A stretch of 64,000 nucleotides of DNA from Sipunculus nudus (Eukaryota; Annelida; Sipuncula; Golfingiida; Sipunculidae). Under the pieces are notes generated by a model that was not told where the DNA came from, ran no database searches, and was given only the letters and a program-made list of their open reading frames with translations. Positions 37,600 through 50,400 of this stretch are shown in pieces. Position 1 is the stretch's first letter, and each line of letters begins with the position of its first letter. The DNA lies in the NCBI GenBank assembly GCA_026874595.1, contig CM049308.1, positions 93,983,624 to 94,047,623 of the forward strand, read 5' to 3'. Both the position numbers and the translations under genes were made by a program.

Positions 37600-40500
37600 C
37601 TATCTAGCTTCTCTCTTCATTTTCATCTTCTGCACTTGAACAATAGACTTGCCATGGTCCCTTCTTCTACTCGGGGTTACAAATCTGTCACAAAGATGTG
37701 TTCTCCAGAGTCGGAGTGTCTGAAAATACAAAATAAAATGTAAAATTCCATGAAAATCACATTTTATATGACAGAGTTGTGTGCAGGATTTTGTGTACAT
37801 TGAATCACAGCTTATATGACTGAATATGTCATCCTGATAATTTTTATTTTAGATGCTACATTGGAGGTGTACTTTATATAATATTCATATTGGAGGGTTA
37901 GTTCCTGAGATTAAGGAGTCCTCCTCCTATTCATCTCCCAAAATGTGTGCCTTCAATATTGCAAAATAAAAAACTTAAGCAAGAAACAGTGTCATGTGAA
38001 ATGTTATCTGAAAATGTTCATTATACATGTATTTATAAATGGGATTCAATGTTATAGAGTCACTTACCATATGTTCATTTTCCAAAAAACCATCCACATG
38101 GCTCAACAGGGCCTGAGGTACGTCTGTGTACTAGTTGACAGGTGTAGGGTAGCTGCAGAAGTAAAAGGATGTATTAATAAACTTGTATAATCATGTTCAC
38201 ACACACACACACGCATATATATATATATATATAATATTACAAATTTGTTATACTGTGTTAAGGTCTAGTAGAAAACCAGTCATTTATCAATCAGTAGCTT
38301 GTAGTAAATCCATGTGTTGGGCACATAATTGCAATTTTCGATTAATATAGGAATACTGGCAACTTAGAGCAATAAGCAAGGGCGACAATAATATTAGTAC
38401 TATACCAAACATTTATGACATATGAAATATTAGGTCTTCATTGAATTTACATTGTTTATTTGTTTATATACTTGTGATATCCTTTAATGTTCTATATACA
38501 TTATATATATTTATATATATGTATATATTTATATCACACAACATGTTCAGCAAAATTAATTGATAGTTACCTGGCAGGTTGGGCGATTCTCCAATGTCAG
38601 CTAGCTGTATTCTCCTTCTCCAGGCTCATTGGTCCAGGAATAGACTCAACAAAATATTTGAAAAATACTTTTACTCCACAGATGACCATGACTATTGGGA
38701 ATGTAATTATTATATATGAAAATTAAACCTTACACATTATATTTATATGTGTGTGTACTGAACCTGCTGTATTATGTTACAATCACACTGTAAAGACTCA
38801 GGAGTACACATTACACCAAATTTTAACAGTTTATTTAATGAACATACATTTAGGTTTACTAATAGGTGTATTTTTGGGTTCTTGGTTACATTATTTGAAG
38901 TTAACAGAAGCTGTTGTACCCACTTTCAAAATTAGCCATCTATAATATAGTTTATATACAGATAAATCAAAATACATAGCCCCCCCCCCCCCCCCTACTT
39001 TACAAATTTCAACTTACCGAACTTGACTGTCACACAGAAGACATACACTATGTGGTTCATTGTTTAGAAATTTCGACACAGCTAAAGTATTAAAATTAGT
39101 GCCTGTTCTTAACAAATTACTCACTTTTCAGAAACAGCAATTTATACAATTCACCTACTTACCGAACTTGACTGTCACACAGAAGACATACACTATGTGG
39201 TTCATTGTTTAGAAATTTCGACACAGCTAAAGTATTAAAATTAGTGCCTGTTCTTAACAAATTACTCACTTTTCAGAAACAGCAATTTATACAATTCACC
39301 TACTTACCGAACTTGACTGTCACACAGAAGACATACACTATGTGGTTCATTGTTTAGAAATTTCGACACAGCTAAAGTATTAAAATTAGTGCCTGTTCTT
39401 AACAAATTACTCACTTTTCAGAAACAGCAATTTATACAATTCACCTACTTACCGAACTTGACTGTCACACAGAAGACATACACTATGTGGTTCATTGTTT
39501 AGAAATTTCGACACAGCTAAAGTATTAAAATTAGTGCCTGTTCTTAACAAATTACTCACTTTTCAGAAACAGCAATTTATACAATTCACCTACTTACCGA
39601 ACTTGACTGTCACACAGAAGACATACACTATGTGGTTCATTGTTTAGAAATTTCGACACAGCTAAAGTATTAAAATTAGTGCCTGTTCTTAACAAATTAC
39701 TCACTTTTCAGAAACAGCAATTTATACAATTCACCTACTTACCGAACTTGACTGTCACACAGAAGACATACACTATGTGGTTCATTGTTTAGAAATTTCG
39801 ACACAGCTAAAGTATTAAAATTAGTGCCTGTTCTTAACAAATTACTCACTTTTCAGAAACAGCAATTTATACAATTCACCTACTTACCGAACTTGACTGT
39901 CACACAGAAGACATACACTATGTGGTTCATTGTTTAGAAATTTCGACACAGCTAAAGTATTAAAATTAGTGCCTGTTCTTAACAAATTACTCACTTTTCA
40001 GAAACAGCAATTTATACAATTCACCTACTTACCGAACTTGACTGTCACACAGAAGACATACACTATGTGGTTCATTGTTTAGAAATTTCGACACAGCTAA
40101 AGTATTAAAATTAGTGCCTGTTCTTAACAAATTACTCACTTTTCAGAAACAGCAATTTATACAATTCACCTACTTACCGAACTTGACTGTCACACAGAAG
40201 ACATACACTATGTGGTTCATTGTTTAGAAATTTCGACACAGCTAAAGTATTAAAATTAGTGCCTGTTCTTAACAAATTACTCACTTTTCAGAAACAGCAA
40301 TTTATACAATTCACCTACTTACCGAACTTGACTGTCACACAGAAGACATACACTATGTGGTTCATTGTTTAGAAATTTCGACACAGCTAAAGTATTAAAA
40401 TTAGTGCCTGTTCTTAACAAATTACTCACTTTTCAGAAACAGCAATTTATACAATTCACCTACTTACCGAACTTGACTGTCACACAGAAGACATACACTA

Positions 40501-42608
40501 TGTGATTCATTGTTTAGAAATTTCGACACAGCTAAAGTATTAAAATTAGTGCCTGTTCTTAACAAATTACTCACTTTTCAGAAACAGCAATTTATACAAT
40601 TCACCTACTTACCGAACTTGACTGTCACACAGAAGACATACACTATGTGGTTCATTGTTTAGAAATTTCGACACAGCTAAAGTATTAAAATTAGTGCCTG
40701 TTCTTAACAAATTACTCACTTTTCAGAAACAGCAATTCATACAATTCACCTACTTACCGAACTTGACTGTCACACAGAAGACATACACTATGTGGTTCAT
40801 TGTTTAGAAATTTCGACACAGCTAAAGTATTAAAATTAGTGCCTGTTCTTAACAAATTACTCACTGTTCAGAAACAGCAATTTATACAATTCACCTACTT
40901 ACCGAACTTGACTGTCACGCAGAAGACATACACTATGTGGTTCATTGTTTAGAAATTTCGACACAGCTAAAGTATTAAAATTAGTGCCTGTTCTTAACAA
41001 ATAACTCACTTTTCAGAAACAGCAATTTATACAATTCACCTACTTACCGAACTTGACTGTCACGCAGAAGACATACACTATGTGGTTCATTGCTTAGAAA
41101 TTTCGACACAGCTAAAGTATTAAAATTAGTGCCTGTTCTTAACAAATTACTCACTTTTCAGAAACAGCAATTTATACAATTCACCTACTTACCGAACTTG
41201 ACTGTCACGCAGAAGACATACACTATGTGGTTCATTGTTTAGAAATTTCGACACAGCTAAAGTATTAAAATTAGTGCCTGTTCTTAACAAATTACTCACT
41301 TTTCAGAAACAGCAATTTATACAATTCACCTACTTACCGAACTTGACTGTCACACAGAAGACATACACTATGTGGTTCATTGTTTAGAAATTTCGACACA
41401 GCTAAAGTATTAAAATTAGTGCCTGTTCTTAACAAATTACTCACTTTTCAGAAACAGCAATTTATACAATTCACCTACTTACCGAACTTGACTGTCACAC
41501 AGAAGACATACACTATGTGGTTCATTGTTTAGAAATTTCGACACAGCTAAAGTATTAAAATTAGTGCCTGTTCTTAACAAATTACTCACTTTTCAAAAAC
41601 AGCAATTTATACAATTCACCTACTTACCGAACTTGACTGTCACACAGAAGACATACACTATGTGGTTCATTGTTTAGAAATTTCGACACAGCTAAAGTAT
41701 TAAAATTAGTGCCTGTTCTTAACAAATTACTCACTTTTCAGAAACAGCAATTTATACAATTCACCTACTTACCGAACTTGACTGTCACACAGAAGACATA
41801 CACTATGTGGTTCATTGTTTAGAAATTTTGACACAGCTAAAGTATTAAAATTAGTGCCTGTTCTTAACAAATTACTCACTTTTCAGAAACAGCAATTTAT
41901 ACAATTCACCTACTTACCGAACTTGACTGTCACACAGAAGACATACACTATGTGGTTCATTGTTTAGAAATTTCGACACAGCTAAAGTATTAAAATTAGT
42001 GCCTGTTCTTAACAAATTACTCACTTTTCAGAAACAGCAATTTATACAATTCACCTACTTACCGAACTTGACTGTCACACAGAAGACATACACTATGTGG
42101 TTCATTGTTTAGAAATTTCGACACAGCTAAAGTATTAAAATTAGTGCCTGTTCTTAACAAATTACTCACTTTTCAGAAACAGCAATTTATACAATTCACC
42201 TACTTACCGAACTTGACTGTCACACAGAAGACATACACTATGTGGTTCATTGTTTAGAAATTTCGACACAGCTAAAGTATTAAAATTAGTGCCTGTTCTT
42301 AACAAATTACTCACTTTTCAGAAACAGCAATTTATACAATTCACCTACTTACCGAACTTGACTGTCACACAGAAGACATACACTATGTGGTTCATTGTTT
42401 AGAAATTTCGACACAGCTAAAGTATTAAAATTAGTGCCTGTTCTTAACAAATTACTCACTTTTCAGAAACAGCAATTTATACAATTCACCTACTCACCGG
42501 CCGACTTGACTGGCTATAACTCGACAGTACTTTCAATATACGATGCACTGCAATCGCTTGGGCAGGGACGACGACGATGATTGTTGTGAAGACTGCAAAA
42601 CGACCCAT
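37600..42608 (-). CDS. Tentative small gene, unknown function, 4 exons
   Basis: Possible exons (minus strand): 42608-42498, 38600-38571, 38130-38068, 37719-37600. All junctions are phase 0, giving about 107 residues. Exon 1 starts MGRFAVFTTIIVVVPAQA, a hydrophobic stretch that could be a signal peptide or membrane anchor, and ends at donor CCG/GTGAGT. The third exon encodes VPQALLSHVDGFLENEHM before donor GTAAGT. The last, after acceptor TTTTCAG, encodes a basic tail with CDRFVTPSRRRDHGK and KMKMKREAR, then TAG. The 30-bp second exon is weak (acceptor GCTAG). I do not recognise the family. The last two exons look most gene-like. The first intron holds 24 copies of a 145-bp repeat. Confidence 0.35.
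39013..42497. repeat. 145-bp tandem array, 24 near-identical copies
   Basis: Units are exactly 145 bp (starts 39013, 39158, 39303 and so on) and differ by only a handful of substitutions across 3.5 kb, implying recent amplification or homogenisation. On the minus strand each unit carries AGTTCG/GTAAGTAGGTGAATTG, a good splice-donor match. It also resembles the exon 1 donor of the neighbouring tentative gene (GCCG/GTGAGTAGGTGAATTG). Each unit also has ATG AAC CAC ATA GTG TAT, a short open frame running into that donor. Confidence 0.97.
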
Positions 42609-43143
42609 ACTGACTTATACTATCACATGCTGAACTAATGTTACACCGACACACATATATGTGAAGTTGTTCCCGGTCATCCGTCCGTCAACTGAGTGAA
42701 TGCAAACAAAACGTATTTTGCCTTATTTTCAGATATCTACTCATTAAACGAACAGCTTTTGATTTTGATAGGTTTGGTAGTTTTTGTTATGCACATACTT
42801 CTAATATTATTCGCATATATTCATACTGGCCAGTTTCTAAGAGAATTAGCTGTTATGGTTATGTGGCATTTTAAAGGCTCTAACACGGATCTCGTCATAT
42901 GTGTCCTTTCTGCACTGAAATGTACATGTTATATGGCACCTTTTAGGCTTTTACAGTAGAAAGTTGATTAAACCAAGCGAAAATAGCACAGTCATGTCCT
43001 GTTAAATCTGCCAAGTTATTTACGTCACAGGTAGGCTATAGGCCAGATATTTATAACTTTTTTAGTTAAACACTTGACAGTTGATTCCGTGAGATCATAT
43101 GCCTTCAGATTGTTAAGTTGCGTCGTGATGAATCCCCCCCCTA

Positions 43144-43187
<44 letters not shown>

Positions 43188-43287
43188 TCACAAGTTAAGA
43201 CTGTTCCAACAGTACGAGGATTTATTAATTTTATCAGATTAACTTCAGAACTCATCTGGAATATCAAGTTAACTAAAACTATGTCGT
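42609..43287. other. Intergenic spacer with (CT)n(CA)n
   Basis: Contains a compound microsatellite at 43142-43188. The plus-strand ORF at 42696-42959 is hydrophobic but has no recognisable family signature. Confidence 0.5.
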
Positions 43288-43738
43288 CGTCACTATAAAT
43301 AAAGTACCAGCTGTACTCGTCACTATAAATAAAGTACCAGCTGTATTCGTCACTATAAATAAAGTACCAGCTGTACTCGTCACTATAAATAAAGTACCAG
43401 CTGTACTCGTCACTATAAATAAAGTACCAGCTGTACTCGTCACTATAAATAAAGTACCAGCTGTACTCGTCACTATAAATAAAGTACCAGCTGTACTCGT
43501 CACTATAAATAAAGTACCAGCTGTACTCGTCACTATAAATAAAGTACCAGCTGTACTCGTCACTATAAATAAAGTACCAGCTGTACTCGTCACTATAAAT
43601 AAAGTACCAGCTGTACTCGTCACTATAAATAAAGTACCAGCTGTACTCGTCACTATAAATAAAGTACCAGCTGTACTCGTCACTATAAATAAAGTACCAG
43701 CTGTAGTCGTCACTATAAATAAAGTACCAGCTGTACTT
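43288..43738. repeat. 30-bp minisatellite (15 copies)
   Basis: Unit containing CGTCACTATAAATAAAGTAC and CAGCTGTACT, almost invariant. Because 30 is divisible by three, the minus strand stays open for 154 codons with a repeating TAGTLFIVTS-type decapeptide. No signal peptide, flanking exon or start context supports translation, so I treat it as a minisatellite. Confidence 0.95.
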
Positions 43739-44322
43739 GGCACAAGAACACGTAAGCGTGGGAGGGGGGGGGGGGGGGCATCACACAGACATTATAGACC
43801 TATGATCAATGTCATACGTGTCTATTTACACAGACGGCTGGAGGACAAGAATATTTTGTTTTAATGAAAATTATCGATGTCGTATGTAAACAATGTCATA
43901 AACCATGAGTGACACAATTCCCATGAATTATATCGTCATCAGTAGGCCTGGATGTAAAGAGTTATGAGCAATAGTTCATTAACACTTGGGAAAAGTAATG
44001 CATATCACACCCGTCATGCATGTAACGTTTTGCAAGACAACGAATCGCTCTGTATCAAATTAAAGACGGGGATCATAGTTGTTGTTTTTTTTATATATAT
44101 ATATACACAATGCAGTTCCGAAGAAGGATCCATTTTTATGATAAAACTGAGAAACAATTTAGCTGTGTCTATGATGCATCAGACATAACCTTATTACACG
44201 TTATTTCTCGTCCTTGAAGGTCATATATTCATATAACATGTCACTACAAAGTTTTTTTTATATAGTATTGATAATGTCTCGTTGACATGACAACCGAAAC
44301 TGCAGACATGAAGCTCCATGAC
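43739..44322. other. Spacer between minisatellite and SelL-2 SECIS
   Basis: Contains a G-run near 43764-43779. It should include the SelL-2 transcript end, but I see no clear AATAAA on the minus strand close to the SECIS. No gene recognised. Confidence 0.5.
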
Positions 44323-44384
44323 GACAGGACCATCCAGCGACAGAGCTCCTGTCGGTTTTCTTCTGTCATCTTCATAAACTGTCC
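44323..44384 (-). promoter_or_regulatory. SECIS element of SelL-2 (3' UTR)
   Basis: The minus strand reads GGACAG, UUU, AUGA (44375-44372), 12 nt, an AAAA-CC apical motif, then CTGTC, GGAT (44335-44332) and CTGTC. GACAG pairs with CTGTC twice: in helix 2 above the A-G/G-A quartet and in helix 1 below it. It is about 75 bp downstream of the predicted stop codon and aligns closely with the SelL-1 element at 10795-10862. The 71-residue ORF reported across it is a by-product. Confidence 0.88.
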
Positions 44385-44461
44385 ACCAGGGAGCATCACA
44401 GTCTGCTGACTCAGTTCTTCTGCCTCTGTATAGAAAGAGTCAAAGCAGTTGTCCTTCAATT

Positions 44462-47400
44462 TTAATCGAAGTCACCTCGCTGTTGCGTCTTAACAACCTG
44501 TAAAAAATATTAAAATATCAGTAGATGTAAGAAATATTGCAATAATTACTTATAGGTCACAACTCATATACATGTGAGCCACTTCTGCAGAAAGTGATCG
44601 TTTGTGACATCACAATATGAAATCTTAAACACATAAAACAAAAGTAAAGTAGCCCTGTCATGTCAATATAGGCCCTACAGCTCTATAATACACTCCACCC
44701 GGTGGTTTACCTTAAATACAGTGGTCCTGTAATGTCAATATACAGCTCTGTAATACACGCAACCTTGTGGTTTACCTTAAGTACAGTGGCCCCGTCATGT
44801 CAATATACATTTCTGGAATCCACGCAACCCCGTGGTTTACCTTAAGTACAGTGACCTTGTCATATCATTATACAGCTCTGTAATACACACAACCCGGTGG
44901 TTAACCTAAAGTACATTTGCCCTGTCATGTCATTATACAGCTCTTTAATAAACACAACCCGGTGGTTTACCTAAAGTACAGTAGCCCTGTCATGTAAAAT
45001 ACAGCTCTAAAATACACACAACCCAGTGGTTACCTTTTTTAGCGCATGTAGTATCTGTTCTACGTCAGGACGGTCAGATGCGGTTTTACTGGCGTGCACC
45101 ATCAGTAATGTTCCATCACGGTCCACGATGAAATCTCCTCCCATCTACCGATAGAGTAAAACAAGAATCAGAATGACGTTATCAGGATGACCACAGCTCC
45201 ATTCACATGTTGATTTAAGAGCTGAGTGCCTAGTGCCTTAAAACTGGACACTCCATATTGTCCATGGACTAGGCACTCCATATTGTCCATGGACTGGACA
45301 CTCCATATTGTCCATGGACTCGACACTCCATATTGTCCATGGACTAGGCACTCCATATTGTCCATGGACTGGACACTCCATATTATCCATGGACTGGACA
45401 CTTCACATTATCCATTGACTGGACATTCCAATTTGTCTATGGACTGGACACTCCATATTGTCCATGGACTGGACACTCGATATTGTCCATTGACTGGTTA
45501 AGTATTTTATCCGACTGTTCGGGCGCACTATATGCTTGTACTTTTTCATACAATCAGAGGTAATATTAATCATATTGTTACAGCCAAGCACAGAACATTG
45601 AAAACTGACGATTTATTTTCGTATTTTACATGGATACATCCAGCATACACTCTGTAAGAAATAATTGTTGAATTAATCAAATATTCTACATGGGATGAAT
45701 TGATATGCACCTTTAACACGAATCAGACAGATTAACAAGTCGCTAGGGTGGCACCATTATGGTTTGTGATATCTGTGTTTACATATAAACATTAGGATAC
45801 TGAGTCTCGTCCTGTCTTTCTTACTACTCCAAATCCGCTACCGACTTTATGAATATTTCGCCAGAGACTACTACTGATTCTGTGCACGAAATATGGGTAA
45901 AAGTTAGTTTTCCATGTTAAACTCACTTGATGCGGGTCGTCCTTAATGTTTTTATACGGTTTGAGTAATTGATCACCAGATGACACCACCGACGCATAGA
46001 TCATGAGTTGGTCAATCCCCCAGGCCTGTTGTATAAAATAAACATATACATGAAAGTCAGATACGTCAGTACAGGCCCGAAGGGAATAAGAAAAAGGCTT
46101 TGACTCCCAATTATTGATGAAGATACCAAGTTAACAATGTGTTACGTGGTGACATAAAAGTGGACCGAACTGTCTCGCTGGTGAAGCTTGCTTTTCTAGT
46201 GAAGATGTTGGAATGCCTGATATGTGCACCACCGACATGGGTTCAAATCCCGGATCGGCCCAATATTTTCCCCTGAGCAAGTTGTCTTCGTGACAAATGG
46301 AATTAACTAAATATCCTACTGGGTAATTCCTATAGCCTTCCCATGGGGTTCATAGTCCAAGCTGACACATCACATGCCCTACGGAATGCAAATCGCTCTA
46401 AACTGATCTCATGAATACATGAGCTGTGCAATTTTGTTCCAAGTTTAAGAGGCCAAGGTGAACCCTTGTAGTATAAATCTTGAGAAACAACGACTTTTTT
46501 TTTTAAAACAAACGGACCCGAATACTTAGTGTAGGTCACTAACATATGAAGTCGCTGGCCTTATAAAAAAGCTATTACTTACAGCTGCGAATTTCCTCTT
46601 CAAGTTGAAAAACGTATAGAGCTGTAAAAACAAGTGTATAACTAAAACACTTCAATAGATGATGTTCATGCCGTACATGAAGTTGCAATAATCGACTGAT
46701 ATTCTTTTAGAGGAAATATTTGTGTTATGGGTGTTCAAGTAAGGCAATAAAAGGGAACACCTAACATGATTTGTTTGTCCGTATTTATAAGTATAAGCTG
46801 AGTGTCTAGATTAAATTCCGTTAGCCAGATTTTACACGTAATAAGAGTACAGAGAGTGCAGGCTAATGTCATAATTATACATGTGTAATTTGTGTACAGT
46901 CAACTTTTTAATTATCATATTTTGTCATGCGATATATGTTTGAGCAAAATAATATGCCCACCTGGTTTAATTTAGCTACTACTTGAATCCGATGTGAAAT
47001 GCATTGGCTTAAACCATTTGAAATCATTATTTTTTTAACATAATCGAACAACTTAATGTCTACCTTTCTTTCTTCATCAGTAACCATCTGAAAGCTGCAT
47101 CCTGTGTCCTTTATCCACTGTAACGCACCTTCACGCGGCCCAAACGTAACCACCATCACGTGACCTCCAGCAGCCTCGATTTCAGCCTGAAAGTTAAAGA
47201 ATATATATATGAGTGCTCCGAACATTATCACCATCGTGTCACCTCGGTCAGTTTCGTTGCCAGGGTGATAGGTAAGAAAATATTTCAACTACAAATGTAA
47301 TAACAGTCAAGAAACCTTGCATTACCTTTCAGAATTCTTTCTGCACTGACATATCTAAAGTTTCCTGTCTCTCTATACAACTCAGCCACAGGCATGGTTG

Positions 47401-50400
47401 TGGTTTGGGTTGTTACAAACGCGTGAATAAAATCAAAGGAATGGTCCTAGAACACCTCACAAGGCACTATTAACCATATAATGTGATGTTTTAAAATACC
47501 TAGTATACGCGGCTTCAGGCTGATTGCCTATCTAGCCTATTTCTGCCAACGCATTGCTGTGAAATAATATTACATTTTATTTTATTTATGAAATTACAAA
47601 TATCTTATAAATAGATAATATTATACTTAACTTACATTTTCTTATATATAGAAAAGGTTTAAAATTATGTACACCTTTTAAAATATTTGTAACAATTTAT
47701 TTCTGTTTTATTTCTGATTTATGTAACTTAAACTTATTGAGGTTATATATCGAGTCTGTGATTATCTTGTCTGTAAATGGATCTGCATGTTTGATATTTT
47801 TTCTTTGCTTTATAAGATTTACTATGTGTTTCTATGCTGATGTTTTGCTGTGATATATAAAGGACATTTTCTGTGATAAAAAAAGGCTTCCTATTGAGTC
47901 AACTTCTTAATTTTTATAATAATGGATTTCTATGAATATGTATTTGTATATAACATCTAATGATAAGACATTCCGTTCAGCATCCTGATCTAATTAGGAC
48001 CACTGTGGAAATAGTAAACTTAGTAAACTTTTTAGTGCTATCCCAGGTGCGTTTCAGGATGCATGTTTTTTTGGGGGGGGGTACATGTTGTTACCTGAAT
48101 AACATAAATCAATCATGCATATAAACTGGCTGTAAACTAAGTTGTTTGTTCATGCTTCACTCGCCTACTTGTCATAATTAAATGTACAGTGTACAGAAGT
48201 ATATTATACTGTCTTACAGATATGATTGGATGTTACTTTAAAAAAACTGCTGAAATATTGCTGATGGTTTGAACGATTCAAGATGAAAAGAAATCTTGTA
48301 CATTTAATATATTGTTGTAAATTCTATACGGTTTCGATAGACGGCGAACAATTTGTATGGGTGCGTGTGTGGGTGTGCGTGTCTGCGTAGGATAATGACT
48401 GTTGTATGTGGCAGCCCATTTCAAAGTCTTGTTATATCAACAGTGTAAAGAAACCAACATTATCCAGAATATATTCTTTATGTATTTTATGGATGAAGTA
48501 TATTTAGATAAGATGTGATTTAAGGGGACACGCAACATTTCTAGAGCAGATGGTTTCGTTGAACACCCATACTATGGGACACCTCTATGAAGCAAGTAGA
48601 ATCAAACTGTGAACAAGTTTTAGTTGTGGACATCAATTTTTATACATATCGGGTATTTTCAAAAGCGAGTAACTACAGCAGGTACATCAGGATTGCTTGT
48701 CTGTCAACGAAAGAATATGTGTATTTACTTTAATTTTTTTTATCCTTACATAAAAGCCAAGAACCTCGTGAACAATACTTATCACAATTCACAACATCCA
48801 AACAAGACAGTAGTTTGACGCACACATCTTGCATGGCTTTCTCGTGCACAAGACTGGTAACGCCATCTACGATCATTTTGCGTGACGTTCGTTCGTTCAT
48901 CTATTTTGAGTGAAAATCATACAGATTTCATGTTCATTCATCTTTATTACCAGTATCCACAGAACATGATCTGTGACACCACCTTGGACCATGTGTATGA
49001 TGAGGGACCAGAAGACAAATAAGGTCACTTTAAAAGGTACGTGGTATTGCAAATTTCTGGGAATACTTTAATTGGCATCTCTGATTTCAGGAACTGGGAC
49101 CTGACGTCAGTAAACACACGCGATGCCTTCCATAGTGTAAGATAAGTCGGATATACGTGTCTACAGCTCGTATTCTAGTTTGTATGGTACAGATTAACTG
49201 GTCTGCTGTATTTCAACAAGAGATAAAATCAGCGCTGCCGCCGACCTGCATTCGACACCAACCGTCTTCATAACAACCATTGGTATAAGAATCAGCTGGT
49301 GCCACTAGCGTTGAAACAATCAGCACTGTACATTCCTGAAGGATGTTCAACGAATGTTCTACCAATTTTCTGTCTTCCGTCTGTTACTTTTAGAAGGACC
49401 GTAAGGCCTGAACTGAGAAATGAAGAATACAGACAGAACCGGGACTTCTCAGCCACAAGGACAACCTAGTCCTTCATCTGCGACAGACCGGAAAAGTTAT
49501 TTGTGGAAGGTGATGAACCACTTCATTAATTTGATGCTTTATTATGCATGATTTGTTGGTTGGACTTTTGAATTATAGAGCTATGCCTGTGCTTAGCTCA
49601 AAACAACTTGAAAATCTGAAATGAAAACAAAAAGCATTCAAAATTTTCCTAGGATACTTTAATCCTATCGACATTTTTAACATTCTGAATATATTAACAA
49701 AGGCACATACTCGCCGTTCCTGGATCTGTATCACGTGATCACGTCATGGTTTTCATGCGAACTTGCGTAACAGAATGAGGACAAGTTTTCTGGTTCCCAG
49801 ACCGTCACCAACACGGAGTGGTTCCCCTGTCCTTGCATCTGTCACCATGACATTAACAGGACCCCTGTCTCCGATAAAACGCTCCATTTCTGGATGATCA
49901 GGAAGGATGCTCCCATCTACAGTCTCCAGGAAGCTGCTCCACATTTCCTGGAAGTCAACAAAGTTCACAGTTATAGTTCGTAGTCTTCGCTTGTAGCTAT
50001 GTCCGGAATCAAGTAGTCCAGTTGTCAGACAGTATATATTAATATAGCATCCACCTGATTTAAATACACCCTCTCGCTGTCATAACATGCTGCGACATAG
50101 AGATTAGAAAAAACTTGTTATCCTTATTCTTTTATCGATCTTTTTGTTAAGAGAAATCTAAACACTTAATTTCATTGGTTAATGTATCTTGTCGATTTAT
50201 CAAGGGACTTCCGTGAACACATGAATGCTTCTGGAATTGCTGTGGAGAATAATAGACCGACCAACTGTACCACATTCGTGTAAAACGTTCATTTAAACCT
50301 TTAGATACTAGCTCAGAGTAAACGGAAAGTAAAGAAATTAAAAGGGTCAGCTGACCTCTTGTCCTGTCAGTTCTTCAAAACATTCTCGAACTTCTGAATT

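Noticed and set aside
44244..44459. 71-residue minus-strand protein
   Set aside because: Same reason: it covers the SelL-2 SECIS and 3' UTR.
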